Part shown: piece after piece, positions 12,825-22,202 of the stretch | Numbering within the stretch: position 1 is the stretch's first letter | Layout: every line of letters starts with the position of its first letter | Assembly: GCA_003218975.1 (NCBI GenBank) | Contig: QHPD01000101.1 | Span: forward strand, 16,436-80,435 | DNA length: 64,000 nucleotides | DNA from: Verrucomicrobiota bacterium | GTDB lineage: Bacteria; Verrucomicrobiota; Verrucomicrobiia; Chthoniobacterales; UBA10450 | Direction of reading: 5' to 3' | Made by a program: the position numbers and the translations under genes | Notes under the pieces: model-generated | The model's database searches: none | The model's input: the letters and a program-made list of their open reading frames with translations, nothing else | Told to the model about the DNA's origin: nothing

Positions 12825-12902
12825 GATTGACATTGTCTGTACGGCATCTGAGCCAGCTCCGAAAGCTTTCGGAGTTCACAGAAACGCCCTACAATTTGCC
12901 TG

Positions 12903-13445
12903 ATGTCGATCGTCACTAAAACCGGCGACAAGGGCGAAACCTCGCTAATGTACGGGCGCCGTGTGTCGAAGAGCGATGCCCGCGTTGACGCCTATGGATG
13001 CCTCGATGAATTGACCGCTGCGCTCGGTCTCGTTCGCGCCTTTTCAAAGAAAAAGTTCCTCTCAGACGAAATCCTAGCCGCGCAGAGAGATTTGATTGTT
13101 GTCATGGGCGAGCTGGCAACGGCGCCGAACGATCGCGAACGCTACGTCAAAGATGGCTTTCAGCTAACAACCGAAGCCATGGTTGATCGAATCACCGGCG
13201 TCATCGTCGATCTTGAGAAAGATAAATTCCTTTATCCGAAAGACTGGGCGGTCCCTGGAGCGACAGCGGTTTCGGCTGCCCTCGATTTTGCGCGGGCAAC
13301 GTGCCGTCGTGCCGAACGACACGTCGCCAAGTTCATGGTCGAGGAAAACGGTTTTAACCCTGAGATTTTGCGTTACCTCAATCGGCTCTCGGATCTTTGC
13401 TGGGTGCTAGCGCGTTACGCCGAGCGAATCTCCCGAAAGCGATGA
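12903..13445 (+). CDS. PduO-type cob(I)alamin adenosyltransferase
   Basis: TKTGDKGETSLMYGRRVSKSDARVDAYGCLDEL...; RAERHV. Confidence 0.92.
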   Translation: MSIVTKTGDKGETSLMYGRRVSKSDARVDAYGCLDELTAALGLVRAFSKKKFLSDEILAAQRDLIVVMGELATAPNDRERYVKDGFQLTTEAMVDRITGVIVDLEKDKFLYPKDWAVPGATAVSAALDFARATCRRAERHVAKFMVEENGFNPEILRYLNRLSDLCWVLARYAERISRKR

Positions 13446-13500
13446 AGTTCCAGGGAAATTGAATTTGCCATCCGCGCAGCGCCATTCCATATTCCAAGCC

Positions 13501-13529
13501 CGCCGGGCCACTCGGCCGGCGCTTTTTTT
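13501..13529 (+). terminator. Intrinsic-terminator-like hairpin plus T7 tract ending at the base before the rpsB ATG
   Basis: CGCCGGGCC-ACTC-GGCCGGCG then C and TTTTTTT, immediately followed by ATG at 13530. Confidence 0.6.
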
Positions 13530-14261
13530 ATGGCTGACACAACAGAATTAGTGCCGGAACTCCTCGAGGCTGGTGTCCATTTCGGACACCAGACCAAGCG
13601 TTGGAACCCGAAGATGAAGCCGTTCATTTTCGAACAGCGCAATCAGATTTATATCATCAATCTGGATGAAACAGTCCGACAGCTCCAGCGCGCGACGGAG
13701 TTTCTTCAGGAGGTCGTCCGCCGCGGCGGCAGGATTTTGTTCGTGGGTTGCAAGAAACAGGCGCAGGAAGCGATCAAGGAAGCCGCGCTGGCCTGCGGCC
13801 AATTTTACGTCAATCAACGGTGGCTTGGCGGCACGTTGACGAATCTTTCCACGATTCGCAAGAGCATTGGGCGGCTGAAATATATCGAGCAGATCGAGCA
13901 ATCGCCCGATTACAAAAAGATGGGCAAACAGGAGCTGGCCGCTCTCCATCGCGCAGCGGCGAAACTGCGGCGCAATTTGGAGGGGATAGTCGAGATGGCG
14001 CAGTTGCCTGAGGCCCTGGTCGTAGTTGACACCACACGCGAGCAAAACGCGGTGAACGAGGCGCGCCGCCTTGGGATTTCAGTCGCGGCGATCGTCGATA
14101 CCAACGCAGACCCTGATCTGGTCGATTATCCGATCGCAGGGAATGACGACGCGATTCGCGCGATTCGCGTGATTTTGCAGAAGCTGGTGGACGCCATCGT
14201 TTCGGGAAGCAACGAAGCTAGAATTCGGGAGCAAATCGAAATGGCCGGAGTGTCGGCGTAG
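13530..14261 (+). CDS. rpsB: 30S ribosomal protein S2
   Basis: LLEAGVHFGHQTKRWNPKMKPFIF. Confidence 0.97.
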   Translation: MADTTELVPELLEAGVHFGHQTKRWNPKMKPFIFEQRNQIYIINLDETVRQLQRATEFLQEVVRRGGRILFVGCKKQAQEAIKEAALACGQFYVNQRWLGGTLTNLSTIRKSIGRLKYIEQIEQSPDYKKMGKQELAALHRAAAKLRRNLEGIVEMAQLPEALVVVDTTREQNAVNEARRLGISVAAIVDTNADPDLVDYPIAGNDDAIRAIRVILQKLVDAIVSGSNEARIREQIEMAGVSA

Positions 14262-14292
14262 TCGGGAGAAAATATCCAACGCCTAACGTTCA

Positions 14293-14910
14293 ATGAAAGC
14301 AACAACAGAAATCGATCCGCAACTGGTCAAAAAACTCCGCGAAAAAACGAACGCAGGAATGATGGATTGCAAGGGCGCTTTAGTGGAAGCGGGCGGCGAC
14401 TTCGCAAAAGCCGAGGCGATTCTGCGCACAAAGGGCATTGCCAGCGCTAGCAAAAAAGCGTCGCGCGCGACTAGGGAAGGAATCGTTGCGTCTTACATTC
14501 ACCAGCAGGGCAAGGTTGGCGTGCTCGTGGAAGTAAATTGCGAGACTGATTTCGTGGCAAAGAATGAAAACTTTCGTGCCTTCGTCAAAGACATTACCTT
14601 GCACATCGCTGCGGCGCACCCGCTTTACGTCAGCCGCGCAGATGTTCCCGGAAATCTCATCGATGTCGAGTGCGAGATTTACAAGGCACAGGCGAAAGGG
14701 AAACCGGAGAATGTCGTAGAGAAAATTGTCGATGGAAAACTCGACAAGTTTTTCAGTACCATTTGTCTGCTCGAGCAAGGGTTCATCAAAAATCCGGATC
14801 AAACGATAGGCGACCTTGTCAAAGCCAAGATCGCCGAGCTGGGCGAGAACATCGTTATCCGCCGTTTCACGCGCTATCTGATGGGCGAACCGCTTCCGAC
14901 CGAATCGTAG
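14293..14910 (+). CDS. tsf: Elongation factor Ts
   Basis: LREKTNAGMMDCKGALVEAGGDFAKAEAILR...VNCETDFVAKNE. Confidence 0.97.
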   Translation: MKATTEIDPQLVKKLREKTNAGMMDCKGALVEAGGDFAKAEAILRTKGIASASKKASRATREGIVASYIHQQGKVGVLVEVNCETDFVAKNENFRAFVKDITLHIAAAHPLYVSRADVPGNLIDVECEIYKAQAKGKPENVVEKIVDGKLDKFFSTICLLEQGFIKNPDQTIGDLVKAKIAELGENIVIRRFTRYLMGEPLPTES

Positions 14911-14983
14911 CTTGCTACCATTCCGCGCGTGCCCGCCGTAACTTCGCGTGCAGGCGGATAATCCGTGGTTAGGTTGCCGGGAA

Positions 14984-16684
14984 ATGGGCCTTAAGGAATA
15001 CAAGGCGAAACGGGATTTCCGGAAGACTTCAGAGCCGAAAGGAGAAAAGCCATTGCCAAAGGCGGTGCGGGGCGCGTCGCGCTTTGTCATTCAAAAACAC
15101 GATGCGAGGCGTCTGCATTACGACTTCCGGCTGCAAATGGAAGGCGTTTTGAAATCATGGGCGCTGCCGAAGGGGCTTCCCTGGAGCAAGGGCGAAAGAC
15201 ATCTTGCGGTGGAAGTCGAAGATCACCCAATCGATTACGAAGACTTCGAAGGCGTCATTCCCGAGGGGCAATACGGTGGCGGCACGGTGATGGTTTGGGA
15301 CCGTGGCACTTATTATGTTTACGGCGAACAGCCCTCTCAATCTTTGCGCGAGGGCAAACTGCATCTTGTTCTCGACGGCAAAAAAGCGAAAGGCGAATGG
15401 ACACTGGTGCGAATCCGCGGTCGAAACGGCGAGAAGAACCCATGGCTGATCTTGAAAACGGGAGCCGACGCAAAACCCATTTCGAAAAAACTCGAAGATC
15501 AATCGGTCAAGACCGGCCGAACCATGAAACAAATCTCCGAAGCCCGCGATGCCGAATGGGAATCCAATCGCAAAATGGATGAGAGCCCAACATCGCAATT
15601 TAAAGCGCAGATTCGAAAAGCGATGGTAGGGCGCGACCGCCGGGCGCGCCGGCAAATTACGTCCGGGGCCGGACGTGGACGGCTCGGCGAGCCGTCCCTA
15701 CCAGATTTACCCTCGATGAGAGCGCAGTTCGTCGAGCCCATGAAAGCAAAACTTGCCCATCAACCATCGAAGGGGGGTGATTGGATTTACGAGCTCAAAT
15801 TCGACGGTATCCGGCTACTTGCAGTCAAGATTGGCCAAAAAGTCTCGCTCCTATCGCGAAATCAAAATGAATTGGCCGGGCGCTTCCCGGAGATCGTGGA
15901 GGCTGTTAAAAATCTGCCAGTGCGGGAATGCGTGATGGATGGCGAAGTGGTTGCGCTCGACGAGCAGGGCCGTTCGTCGTTTCAACTTCTTCAAACGCGC
16001 GAAATGGAAGGGGGAAAATCGCCGATTTATTTTTACGCATTCGACCTGCTTCAGCTCGATGGCAAAAGTCTGGTATTACTACCATTGGAGGCGCGGAAAA
16101 ACGTTCTCGAGAAACTGTGCGCCGATATTGGCGACCCGATTCGCTACTCAGGCGCGATTGGGGGAGACGCCAAAGCACTGCTGGATGAGGTGAAACGCCG
16201 CGGCCTGGAAGGAATTGTGGGCAAACAACGCAACTCGGTTTACGAGCCAGGGCGTCGCAGCGGCGCATGGATCAAGCTCAAATGCGTTAACGAACAGGAA
16301 TTCGTCATTGGCGGATACACGCCGCCGCAGGGCGCGCGCAAACATTTCGGCGCAATTCTGGTTGGCTACTACGAGAACAAAAAACTCGTTTTCGCCGGCA
16401 AAGTCGGCACCGGGTTCACCGCAAAATCCTTGTCGATCTTGCATAAAAAATTGCAGGCCGAACGATGCGCTGACTGCCCATTCGTCGATCTGCCCTTAAA
16501 ACAAAATGGCCAATGGGTGCAGGGAATCACCCCATCGATCATGAGAAAGATGCACTGGGTCAACCCGAAGTTTGTGGCCGAAATCAAATTCGCCGAATGG
16601 ACCCGCGATGGAAAGTTGCGTGCGCCCGTTTTCCTTGGCTTACGCGAAGATAAAAAGCACACCGATGTTGTTCGCGAAGGTTAA
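14984..16684 (+). CDS. ligD: LigD-type 3'-phosphoesterase + ATP-dependent DNA ligase (no polymerase domain)
   Basis: FVIQKHDARRLHYDFRL (PE domain), WIYELKFDGIRLLAVK (ligase nucleotidyl-transfer motif), EGIVGKQRNSVYEPGRRSGAWIKLK. Confidence 0.92.
   Translation: MGLKEYKAKRDFRKTSEPKGEKPLPKAVRGASRFVIQKHDARRLHYDFRLQMEGVLKSWALPKGLPWSKGERHLAVEVEDHPIDYEDFEGVIPEGQYGGGTVMVWDRGTYYVYGEQPSQSLREGKLHLVLDGKKAKGEWTLVRIRGRNGEKNPWLILKTGADAKPISKKLEDQSVKTGRTMKQISEARDAEWESNRKMDESPTSQFKAQIRKAMVGRDRRARRQITSGAGRGRLGEPSLPDLPSMRAQFVEPMKAKLAHQPSKGGDWIYELKFDGIRLLAVKIGQKVSLLSRNQNELAGRFPEIVEAVKNLPVRECVMDGEVVALDEQGRSSFQLLQTREMEGGKSPIYFYAFDLLQLDGKSLVLLPLEARKNVLEKLCADIGDPIRYSGAIGGDAKALLDEVKRRGLEGIVGKQRNSVYEPGRRSGAWIKLKCVNEQEFVIGGYTPPQGARKHFGAILVGYYENKKLVFAGKVGTGFTAKSLSILHKKLQAERCADCPFVDLPLKQNGQWVQGITPSIMRKMHWVNPKFVAEIKFAEWTRDGKLRAPVFLGLREDKKHTDVVREG
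15625..15702. repeat. 78-bp palindromic element inside ligD (26 codons, in frame)
   Basis: Terminal GGTAGGG...CCCTACC inverted repeat; internal hairpin GGACGGCTC-GGC-GAGCCGTCC; further inner palindromes GGCGCG...CGCGCC and GTCCGGGGCCGGAC. Confidence 0.8.
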
Positions 16685-16789
16685 GGGAAAGCCGCAGCGC
16701 GCGCGTCGGTCTGCGCACTTGTGATTTGACCTGATTAGATTGGGCCGAAAATTTTGAGCAGGTCCGTATCAATTGGGGTTGGAACTGTT

Positions 16790-17845
16790 ATGCGAATTGC
16801 TCAAGTAGCGCCGCTCTATGAGAGCGTGCCGCCCAGATATTACGGCGGAACGGAACGGGTTGTATCGTATCTCACTGAAGAATTGGTTCGCCAGGGTCAT
16901 GAGGTAACGCTGTTTGCAAGCGGAGACTCAGTGACCAGGGCCCGGCTCGTAGCGGCGTGCCGGCGTTCATTGCGCTTCGACAAGCACTGCATAGATGAGT
17001 TAGCGCACCAAATTTTGATGCTTGAAAATGTGTTCCAACGCGCGGCACAGTTCGAGATCGTCCATTTTCATGCGGACTATCTACATTTTCCGTTGAGCCG
17101 TCGTCAGCCGATAACGCATCTGACGACATTGCACGGGCGTCTCGATATTCCAGACCTCGTCCCTCTTTATCAGGAGTTTCGAGACATGCCGGTAGTCTCG
17201 ATCTCGAATGCGCAGAGGGAGCCCTTGCCTTGGGCAAACTGGCAGGCCACCGTTTACCATGGGATCCCTGCTGACCTGTATCGGTTCCGTGCAGAGCCGG
17301 GAACCTACCTTGCCTTTATGGGACGGATTTCGCCCGAAAAACGAGTGGACCGCGCAATCGAAATTGCCAAGCAGGTGCAGATCCCGCTTAAAATTGCGGC
17401 CAAGGTGGATCGAGTCGATAAAGACTATTTTAAGTTGGTGGTCGAACCATTGCTCGGTGAGCCCCTTGTGGAGTTCGTCGGCGAGATCAGTGAAGGAGAA
17501 AAGGTTGATTTCCTGGGAAATGCTTACGCTTTGCTTTTCCCGATCGACTGGCCGGAGCCATTTGGGCTGGTGATGATTGAAGCGATGGCATGTGGCACAC
17601 CCGTGATTGCATACCGTAGCGGCGCAGTTCCCGAGGTGATGGAAGAGGGCTACACAGGGTTCATCGTCGAGGAGTTGAAAGATGCAGTGGAAGCGGTTCG
17701 GCGCGTACCGGAGTTGAGCCGGAAACGTTGTCGCGAAGTCTTCGAGCAACGCTTCACAGCCACTCGAATGGCTCATGACTACGTGCGGGTGTACGAGCGG
17801 TTAATTAGGGACACGGAGGACGAGGCGTTGGAGGCGCGTGCGTAA
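16790..17845 (+). CDS. Glycosyltransferase family 4
   Basis: MRIAQVAPLYESVPPRYYGGTERVVSYLTEELVRQGHEVTLFASGDS; EPFGLVMIEAMACGTPVIAYRSGAVPEV. Confidence 0.9.
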   Translation: MRIAQVAPLYESVPPRYYGGTERVVSYLTEELVRQGHEVTLFASGDSVTRARLVAACRRSLRFDKHCIDELAHQILMLENVFQRAAQFEIVHFHADYLHFPLSRRQPITHLTTLHGRLDIPDLVPLYQEFRDMPVVSISNAQREPLPWANWQATVYHGIPADLYRFRAEPGTYLAFMGRISPEKRVDRAIEIAKQVQIPLKIAAKVDRVDKDYFKLVVEPLLGEPLVEFVGEISEGEKVDFLGNAYALLFPIDWPEPFGLVMIEAMACGTPVIAYRSGAVPEVMEEGYTGFIVEELKDAVEAVRRVPELSRKRCREVFEQRFTATRMAHDYVRVYERLIRDTEDEALEARA

Positions 17846-20023
17846 ATGGCCAGAGAAGTCATCCGTGTCAGGAATGAATTTTATATTCGTTCATCGTCCG
17901 CCCGCGTCGATGTTCGCACCCGGGTATTGAAACAGGGGGATACCTTCGCTGTGTTCGACCGGTTCGGTGACATCGAGACATTCGGGACCGGTGAACTCGG
18001 CCTTTACTATCAGGATACTCGGTTTTTGTCTCGCTTGACGTTGAAGCTCGGAAAGGATCGTCCGCTGCTGCTCAGTTCGACCGTCAGAGAAGACAACGCG
18101 GTGATGGCGGTGGACGCCACGAACCCCGATGCCTGGCGGGATGGCGAGATAGTAATTCCACGAGGAACAGTGCACGTGTTCCGGTCGAAGATTTTGTGGG
18201 AGAAAACGTGTCACGAGCGGCTTCGAATCCATAACTACGGACGCGCAACTGTCGATGTTTCTTTCGCAATCGAATTCGATGCTGATTTTGCCGACATTTT
18301 CGAGCTGCGCGGCATGAACCGAGAACGTCGCGGCCGTCGCTTGGAAACGGAGGTTACGAAGGATGGGCTTGTCCTCGCGTACGAAGGGTTGGACAACCGC
18401 GTTCGCCGGACGCGAATCGTTTTCGATCCGCCGCCTACTCGGCTAAACGAGTCCGTCGGCACGTTTCAAATTCGGCTGGAATCCGGTAAAGATGCCAGCT
18501 ACCGGTGCGCGATTGCATGCGAAGTGGATGGCGATTCGCGAAACGAGATCAGGCCTTGCTACGAGAGCGTTGTGGAGGAGGCGGCGAGTGCCCTCGAACG
18601 CGCGCGCGCCCGAGAGCCGCAGATTTTTACCGGAAACGAACAGTTCAACGATTGGCTGAACCGTTCCCTCGCCGATCTCCACATGATGCGAACGGAAACG
18701 TCCTATGGCCCGTATCCTTACGCTGGTGTTCCATGGTTTAGCACGGTATTCGGCCGGGACGGAATCATCACCGCGCTCCAGTGTCTGTGGTTTGATCCTT
18801 CTGTCGCGCGTGGCGTCCTGGCGTACCTGGCAGCCACCCAGGCCGACGCGCACAGCCCGGAGCAAGACGCGGAGCCCGGCAAGGTGCTACACGAGATGCG
18901 CGCGGATGAAATGGCTACGTTGGGAGAGATTCCGTTTAAGCGCTACTACGGCAGCATCGATGCGACGCCGCTCTTTGTTATGCTCGCCGGCGCATATCAC
19001 AAGCGCACGGGCGACAGCGCCTTCGTAGAGTCAATTTGGCCAAATATCGAGGGCGCGCTTGAGTGGATCGATCGTTATGGCGATTCAGATGGCGACGGTT
19101 TCGTGGAATATGCTCGCAAAGCGAAACACGGTCTGATCCATCAGGGCTGGAAGGATTCTCACGACGCGATTTTCCACAGGGACGGCGCTTCTGCCGAAGG
19201 ACCAATCGCGCTTTGCGAGGTGCAGGGTTATGTGTACGCCGCAAAGACCGCAGCCAGTGAGCTTGCCAGGATACTCGAGGACGCTGCACGTGCGCGCGAG
19301 TTGTCAAAACAGGCAGAAGCGTTCGGTCGCCGGTTCGAGAAAGCGTTTTGGTGTGATGACCTTTCCACTTACGCCCTTGCGTTGGATGGGAGCAAGCAGC
19401 CTTGCCAAGTGCGAACATCGAACGCGGGGCACTGTCTTTTCGCCGGTGTCGCGACACAGGAGCACGCGCGCCGTGTAGCGACGACGCTCACAGACGAAAC
19501 ATCGTTCTCCGGTTGGGGCATCCGTACGGTGGCTAGCAGCGAGGCGCGCTACAATCCCATGTCCTATCACAATGGATCGGTCTGGCCGCACGATAACGCC
19601 TTAATTGCCGCGGGATTTGCCCGATACGGATTGAAGGAGTCGGCGGCGATGATTCTCGCAGGTTTGCTCGACGCCAGTCTTTTCTTCGATCTGCATCGTC
19701 TGCCGGAACTATTTTGCGGCTTCCCCAGGCGGCCTGGTGAATCTCCGACGCTCTATCCCGTAGCCTGCAATCCGCAGGCTTGGGCGTCGGGTGCGGTTTT
19801 TCTTTTGCTCGAAGCTTGTCTCGGCTTGAGCGTGTTGGCCCCCGAACAAACGGTGGTGTTTTCGAAGCCAGTTTTGCCGGCCTTCCTTCCGGAGGTGAGC
19901 ATTCGTGATCTGAAAATAGGAGATGCGCGAGTTGATCTTCTGCTCACCAGACACGATGAAGGCGACGTAGGAGTGAACGTGCTCCGCCGGGATGGAGCGC
20001 TGGACGTCATCGTTTTGAAGTAA
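17846..20023 (+). CDS. Amylo-alpha-1,6-glucosidase / glycogen-debranching-type glycoside hydrolase
   Basis: GELGLYYQDTRFLSRLTL N-terminal domain; PWFSTVFGRDGIITALQ; NPMSYHNGSVWPHDNALIAAG. Confidence 0.88.
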   Translation: MAREVIRVRNEFYIRSSSARVDVRTRVLKQGDTFAVFDRFGDIETFGTGELGLYYQDTRFLSRLTLKLGKDRPLLLSSTVREDNAVMAVDATNPDAWRDGEIVIPRGTVHVFRSKILWEKTCHERLRIHNYGRATVDVSFAIEFDADFADIFELRGMNRERRGRRLETEVTKDGLVLAYEGLDNRVRRTRIVFDPPPTRLNESVGTFQIRLESGKDASYRCAIACEVDGDSRNEIRPCYESVVEEAASALERARAREPQIFTGNEQFNDWLNRSLADLHMMRTETSYGPYPYAGVPWFSTVFGRDGIITALQCLWFDPSVARGVLAYLAATQADAHSPEQDAEPGKVLHEMRADEMATLGEIPFKRYYGSIDATPLFVMLAGAYHKRTGDSAFVESIWPNIEGALEWIDRYGDSDGDGFVEYARKAKHGLIHQGWKDSHDAIFHRDGASAEGPIALCEVQGYVYAAKTAASELARILEDAARARELSKQAEAFGRRFEKAFWCDDLSTYALALDGSKQPCQVRTSNAGHCLFAGVATQEHARRVATTLTDETSFSGWGIRTVASSEARYNPMSYHNGSVWPHDNALIAAGFARYGLKESAAMILAGLLDASLFFDLHRLPELFCGFPRRPGESPTLYPVACNPQAWASGAVFLLLEACLGLSVLAPEQTVVFSKPVLPAFLPEVSIRDLKIGDARVDLLLTRHDEGDVGVNVLRRDGALDVIVLK

Positions 20024-20149
20024 GCTAATGTTAGCAGAAAATAGGTGTGCACTGAAGGATATCTCCGATTTCGATTAGACACACCGTTGTAAGCGGAGCT
20101 TCTCAGGGATTGCACTTGTTCGCGTGCTGGCTGCAAATATGGTGAGGTG

Positions 20150-20503
20150 ATGAAGGCAAGGGTGATCGTCATGCCAAAAGCGGCGGTGCTCGATCCACAA
20201 GGCAACGCGGTGCGTGACGCGATGCAGCACCTGGGAATGCCTGAGGTCCGCAGCGTCAGGATCGGCAAATACATGGAGATCGATATTGAGGGACAAAACG
20301 GAGACCTTGAATCGCGGTTGCACCATCTTTGCCGGGATTTGCTGTCGAATCCGGTGATCGAGGATTATGAGCTGCAGAAAGCGGAAGGCAGAAATCAGAA
20401 GAAAACTCCCAACGTCGAACGTCCAACCCGCCGCCGCAAGGCTTCGGCGGGGCAGGCGCTCAACGTTCGACTACAGAGGCCAAAGACAACGAAGCGGAAA
20501 TGA
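20150..20503 (+). CDS. purS: Phosphoribosylformylglycinamidine synthase subunit PurS with a C-terminal extension
   Basis: KARVIVMPKAAVLDPQGNAVRDAMQHLGMPEVRSVRIGKYMEIDI...; followed two genes later by purQ. Confidence 0.88.
   Translation: MKARVIVMPKAAVLDPQGNAVRDAMQHLGMPEVRSVRIGKYMEIDIEGQNGDLESRLHHLCRDLLSNPVIEDYELQKAEGRNQKKTPNVERPTRRRKASAGQALNVRLQRPKTTKRK
20411..20474. repeat. Palindromic element inside the 3' end of purS
   Basis: GTCGAACGT (20414) ... ACGTTCGAC (20463) outer arms; inner CCGCCG...CGGCGG hairpin. Confidence 0.65.
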
Positions 20504-20688
20504 AAGCGTTGCGATATTTTTTCTGCGTGGTGCTGCCGCCGCTTGCAGTACTTATGACCGGTCGGATTGCCAGTTTCTTCCTCAGCATCATTTTGACTTT
20601 GCTCGGCTGGATTCCAGGAGTCATTCACGCTTGTCTCGTGGTGAACGATTATCATGCTGAGCAACGCGCAGCCGCAGCCACACATTAG
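20500..20688 (+). CDS. PMP3/YqaE (UPF0057) small membrane protein
   Basis: 62 aa, ALRYFFCVVLPPLAVLMTG...LLGWIPGVIHA; ATGA overlap with the purS stop. Confidence 0.85.
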   Translation: MKALRYFFCVVLPPLAVLMTGRIASFFLSIILTLLGWIPGVIHACLVVNDYHAEQRAAAATH

Positions 20689-20694
20689 ACCGAT

Positions 20695-21429
20695 ATGAAA
20701 TTTGCCGTCATCCGATTTCCCGGTTCAAACTGCGATCAGGATTGCGTCGCGTCGATCAACGGACTGGACGGATTGCGTGCTGAGTACGTCTGGCACAAGG
20801 AAACCTCGCTCGATGATTTTGGCGCGATCGTGCTGCCAGGAGGATTTGCGTATGGCGATTACCTTCGCTGTGGCGCTATTGCTCGCTTTTCGCCCATCAT
20901 GAAAGCTGTGATCAGTGATGCGCACGCGGGCAAACTGGTGCTAGGCACATGCAACGGGTTCCAAATTTTGTGCGAAGCTGGTCTCTTGCCGGGCGCACTC
21001 GTGCGGAATCGATCGCTGCGGTTCGTGTGCGACATGGTTACAACGCGCGTCGAGGTGGATGATTCGCCGTTTACCCACGGTTGCCCTAAGGGGGCGCTCC
21101 TTCGTTTGCCCGTTGCACATGGGGAAGGTTGCTTCTATGTAGACCCAGAAACGCTCCGCGAGCTCAATGCGAACCAACAAGTGATTCTGCGATATGCCGA
21201 CAGACAAGGTCGCATTGTTTCCGGGGCGAATCCAAATGGTTCAATTGAGAATATTGCTGGTATCTGCAATCGCGAAGGCAACGTCTTCGGGTTAATGCCT
21301 CATCCTGACCGCGCGTCGGATGCGCGGCTCGACAGCGCAGATGGCGCGAAGATTTTCCGGTCGATGCTACAAACAATCACCGCAGGTCGCACAGCTACTG
21401 CACCGGAACGCGTGAAGCAGGTCGCGTGA
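20695..21429 (+). CDS. purQ: Phosphoribosylformylglycinamidine synthase subunit PurQ
   Basis: MKFAVIRFPGSNCDQDC...LPGGFAYGDYLRCGAIA...GTCNGFQIL...GLMPHPDRA. Confidence 0.96.
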   Translation: MKFAVIRFPGSNCDQDCVASINGLDGLRAEYVWHKETSLDDFGAIVLPGGFAYGDYLRCGAIARFSPIMKAVISDAHAGKLVLGTCNGFQILCEAGLLPGALVRNRSLRFVCDMVTTRVEVDDSPFTHGCPKGALLRLPVAHGEGCFYVDPETLRELNANQQVILRYADRQGRIVSGANPNGSIENIAGICNREGNVFGLMPHPDRASDARLDSADGAKIFRSMLQTITAGRTATAPERVKQVA

Positions 21430-22067
21430 GCCTCTTTATCACCGGGACAGACACTGGTGTCGGCAAAACGCGGACCGCAATCCAGCTGTTGCGTCTGTTG
21501 CGCGCATCAGGGAGGTCATGTGCCGGAATGAAACCGATTTGCTGCGGAGATCGTCAGGATGCAGAGCTTCTGCTGGCCGCGTACAGTAATGACCTGACAA
21601 TTGACGAGGTTAATCCGGTTTGGTTGCGGACGCCGGCCGCTCCCATTGTAGGCAGCCTCATGGAACAGGTGAACATCGACATCGAGCATATTCTGACTGC
21701 TTTTCACGCCCTTCAGAAGCGGGTTGAGCACGTCATCGTGGAAGGCGTCGGCGGCTGGCTTGTGCCCATTCGACCCGATTATTTCGTGAGCGACTTGGCT
21801 AGTGCAATGAAGGTGCCAGTTCTCGTAGTGGCGCAGAACAGGCTCGGCTGTCTTAATCACACCGTGCTCACCGTGCGAAGCATTGCTGAGCACAACTTGC
21901 GTTGTTTGGGGGTTGCATTGATTGCCGTTCCGGGCACGAGCGACACAGCGGCGGCGACCAATGCCGATGTTCTGAAGAAAATCCTCAATGTTCCGTTGCT
22001 GGGTGGATTAGGTGAAAATCTGACTGAACTACCGTCTGACTGGCGATCTATGATTGATTCGACTTAA
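21426..22067 (+). CDS. bioD: ATP-dependent dethiobiotin synthetase
   Basis: FITGTDTGVGKTRTAIQLL; VEGVGGWLVPI; GTG start overlapping the purQ stop. Confidence 0.92.
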   Translation: MSLFITGTDTGVGKTRTAIQLLRLLRASGRSCAGMKPICCGDRQDAELLLAAYSNDLTIDEVNPVWLRTPAAPIVGSLMEQVNIDIEHILTAFHALQKRVEHVIVEGVGGWLVPIRPDYFVSDLASAMKVPVLVVAQNRLGCLNHTVLTVRSIAEHNLRCLGVALIAVPGTSDTAAATNADVLKKILNVPLLGGLGENLTELPSDWRSMIDST

Positions 22068-22155
22068 GGGCGGGAGCGTGCCGGCGTGATACAGAAGTGT
22101 AAATGAAATGGACACATTCGGGCGTCGCCCACCACGTTTTCCTCGGCAAACTGGC

Positions 22156-22171
22156 TGGCATTCCTATTGCT
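22156..22171 (+). promoter_or_regulatory. Candidate sigma-54 (-24/-12) promoter
   Basis: TGGCATTCCTATTGCT: GG-N10-GC spacing matching TGGCAC-N5-TTGCW. Confidence 0.45.
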
Positions 22172-22202
22172 CTATGTTGAATGCAATAAAACACGTAATC
22201 CT

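Noticed and set aside
14907-14919. GTAGCTTGCTAC at the tsf stop as a REP copy
   Set aside because: A 5-bp palindrome with a 2-nt centre is too short to distinguish from chance, although it follows the same TAG-at-stop pattern.
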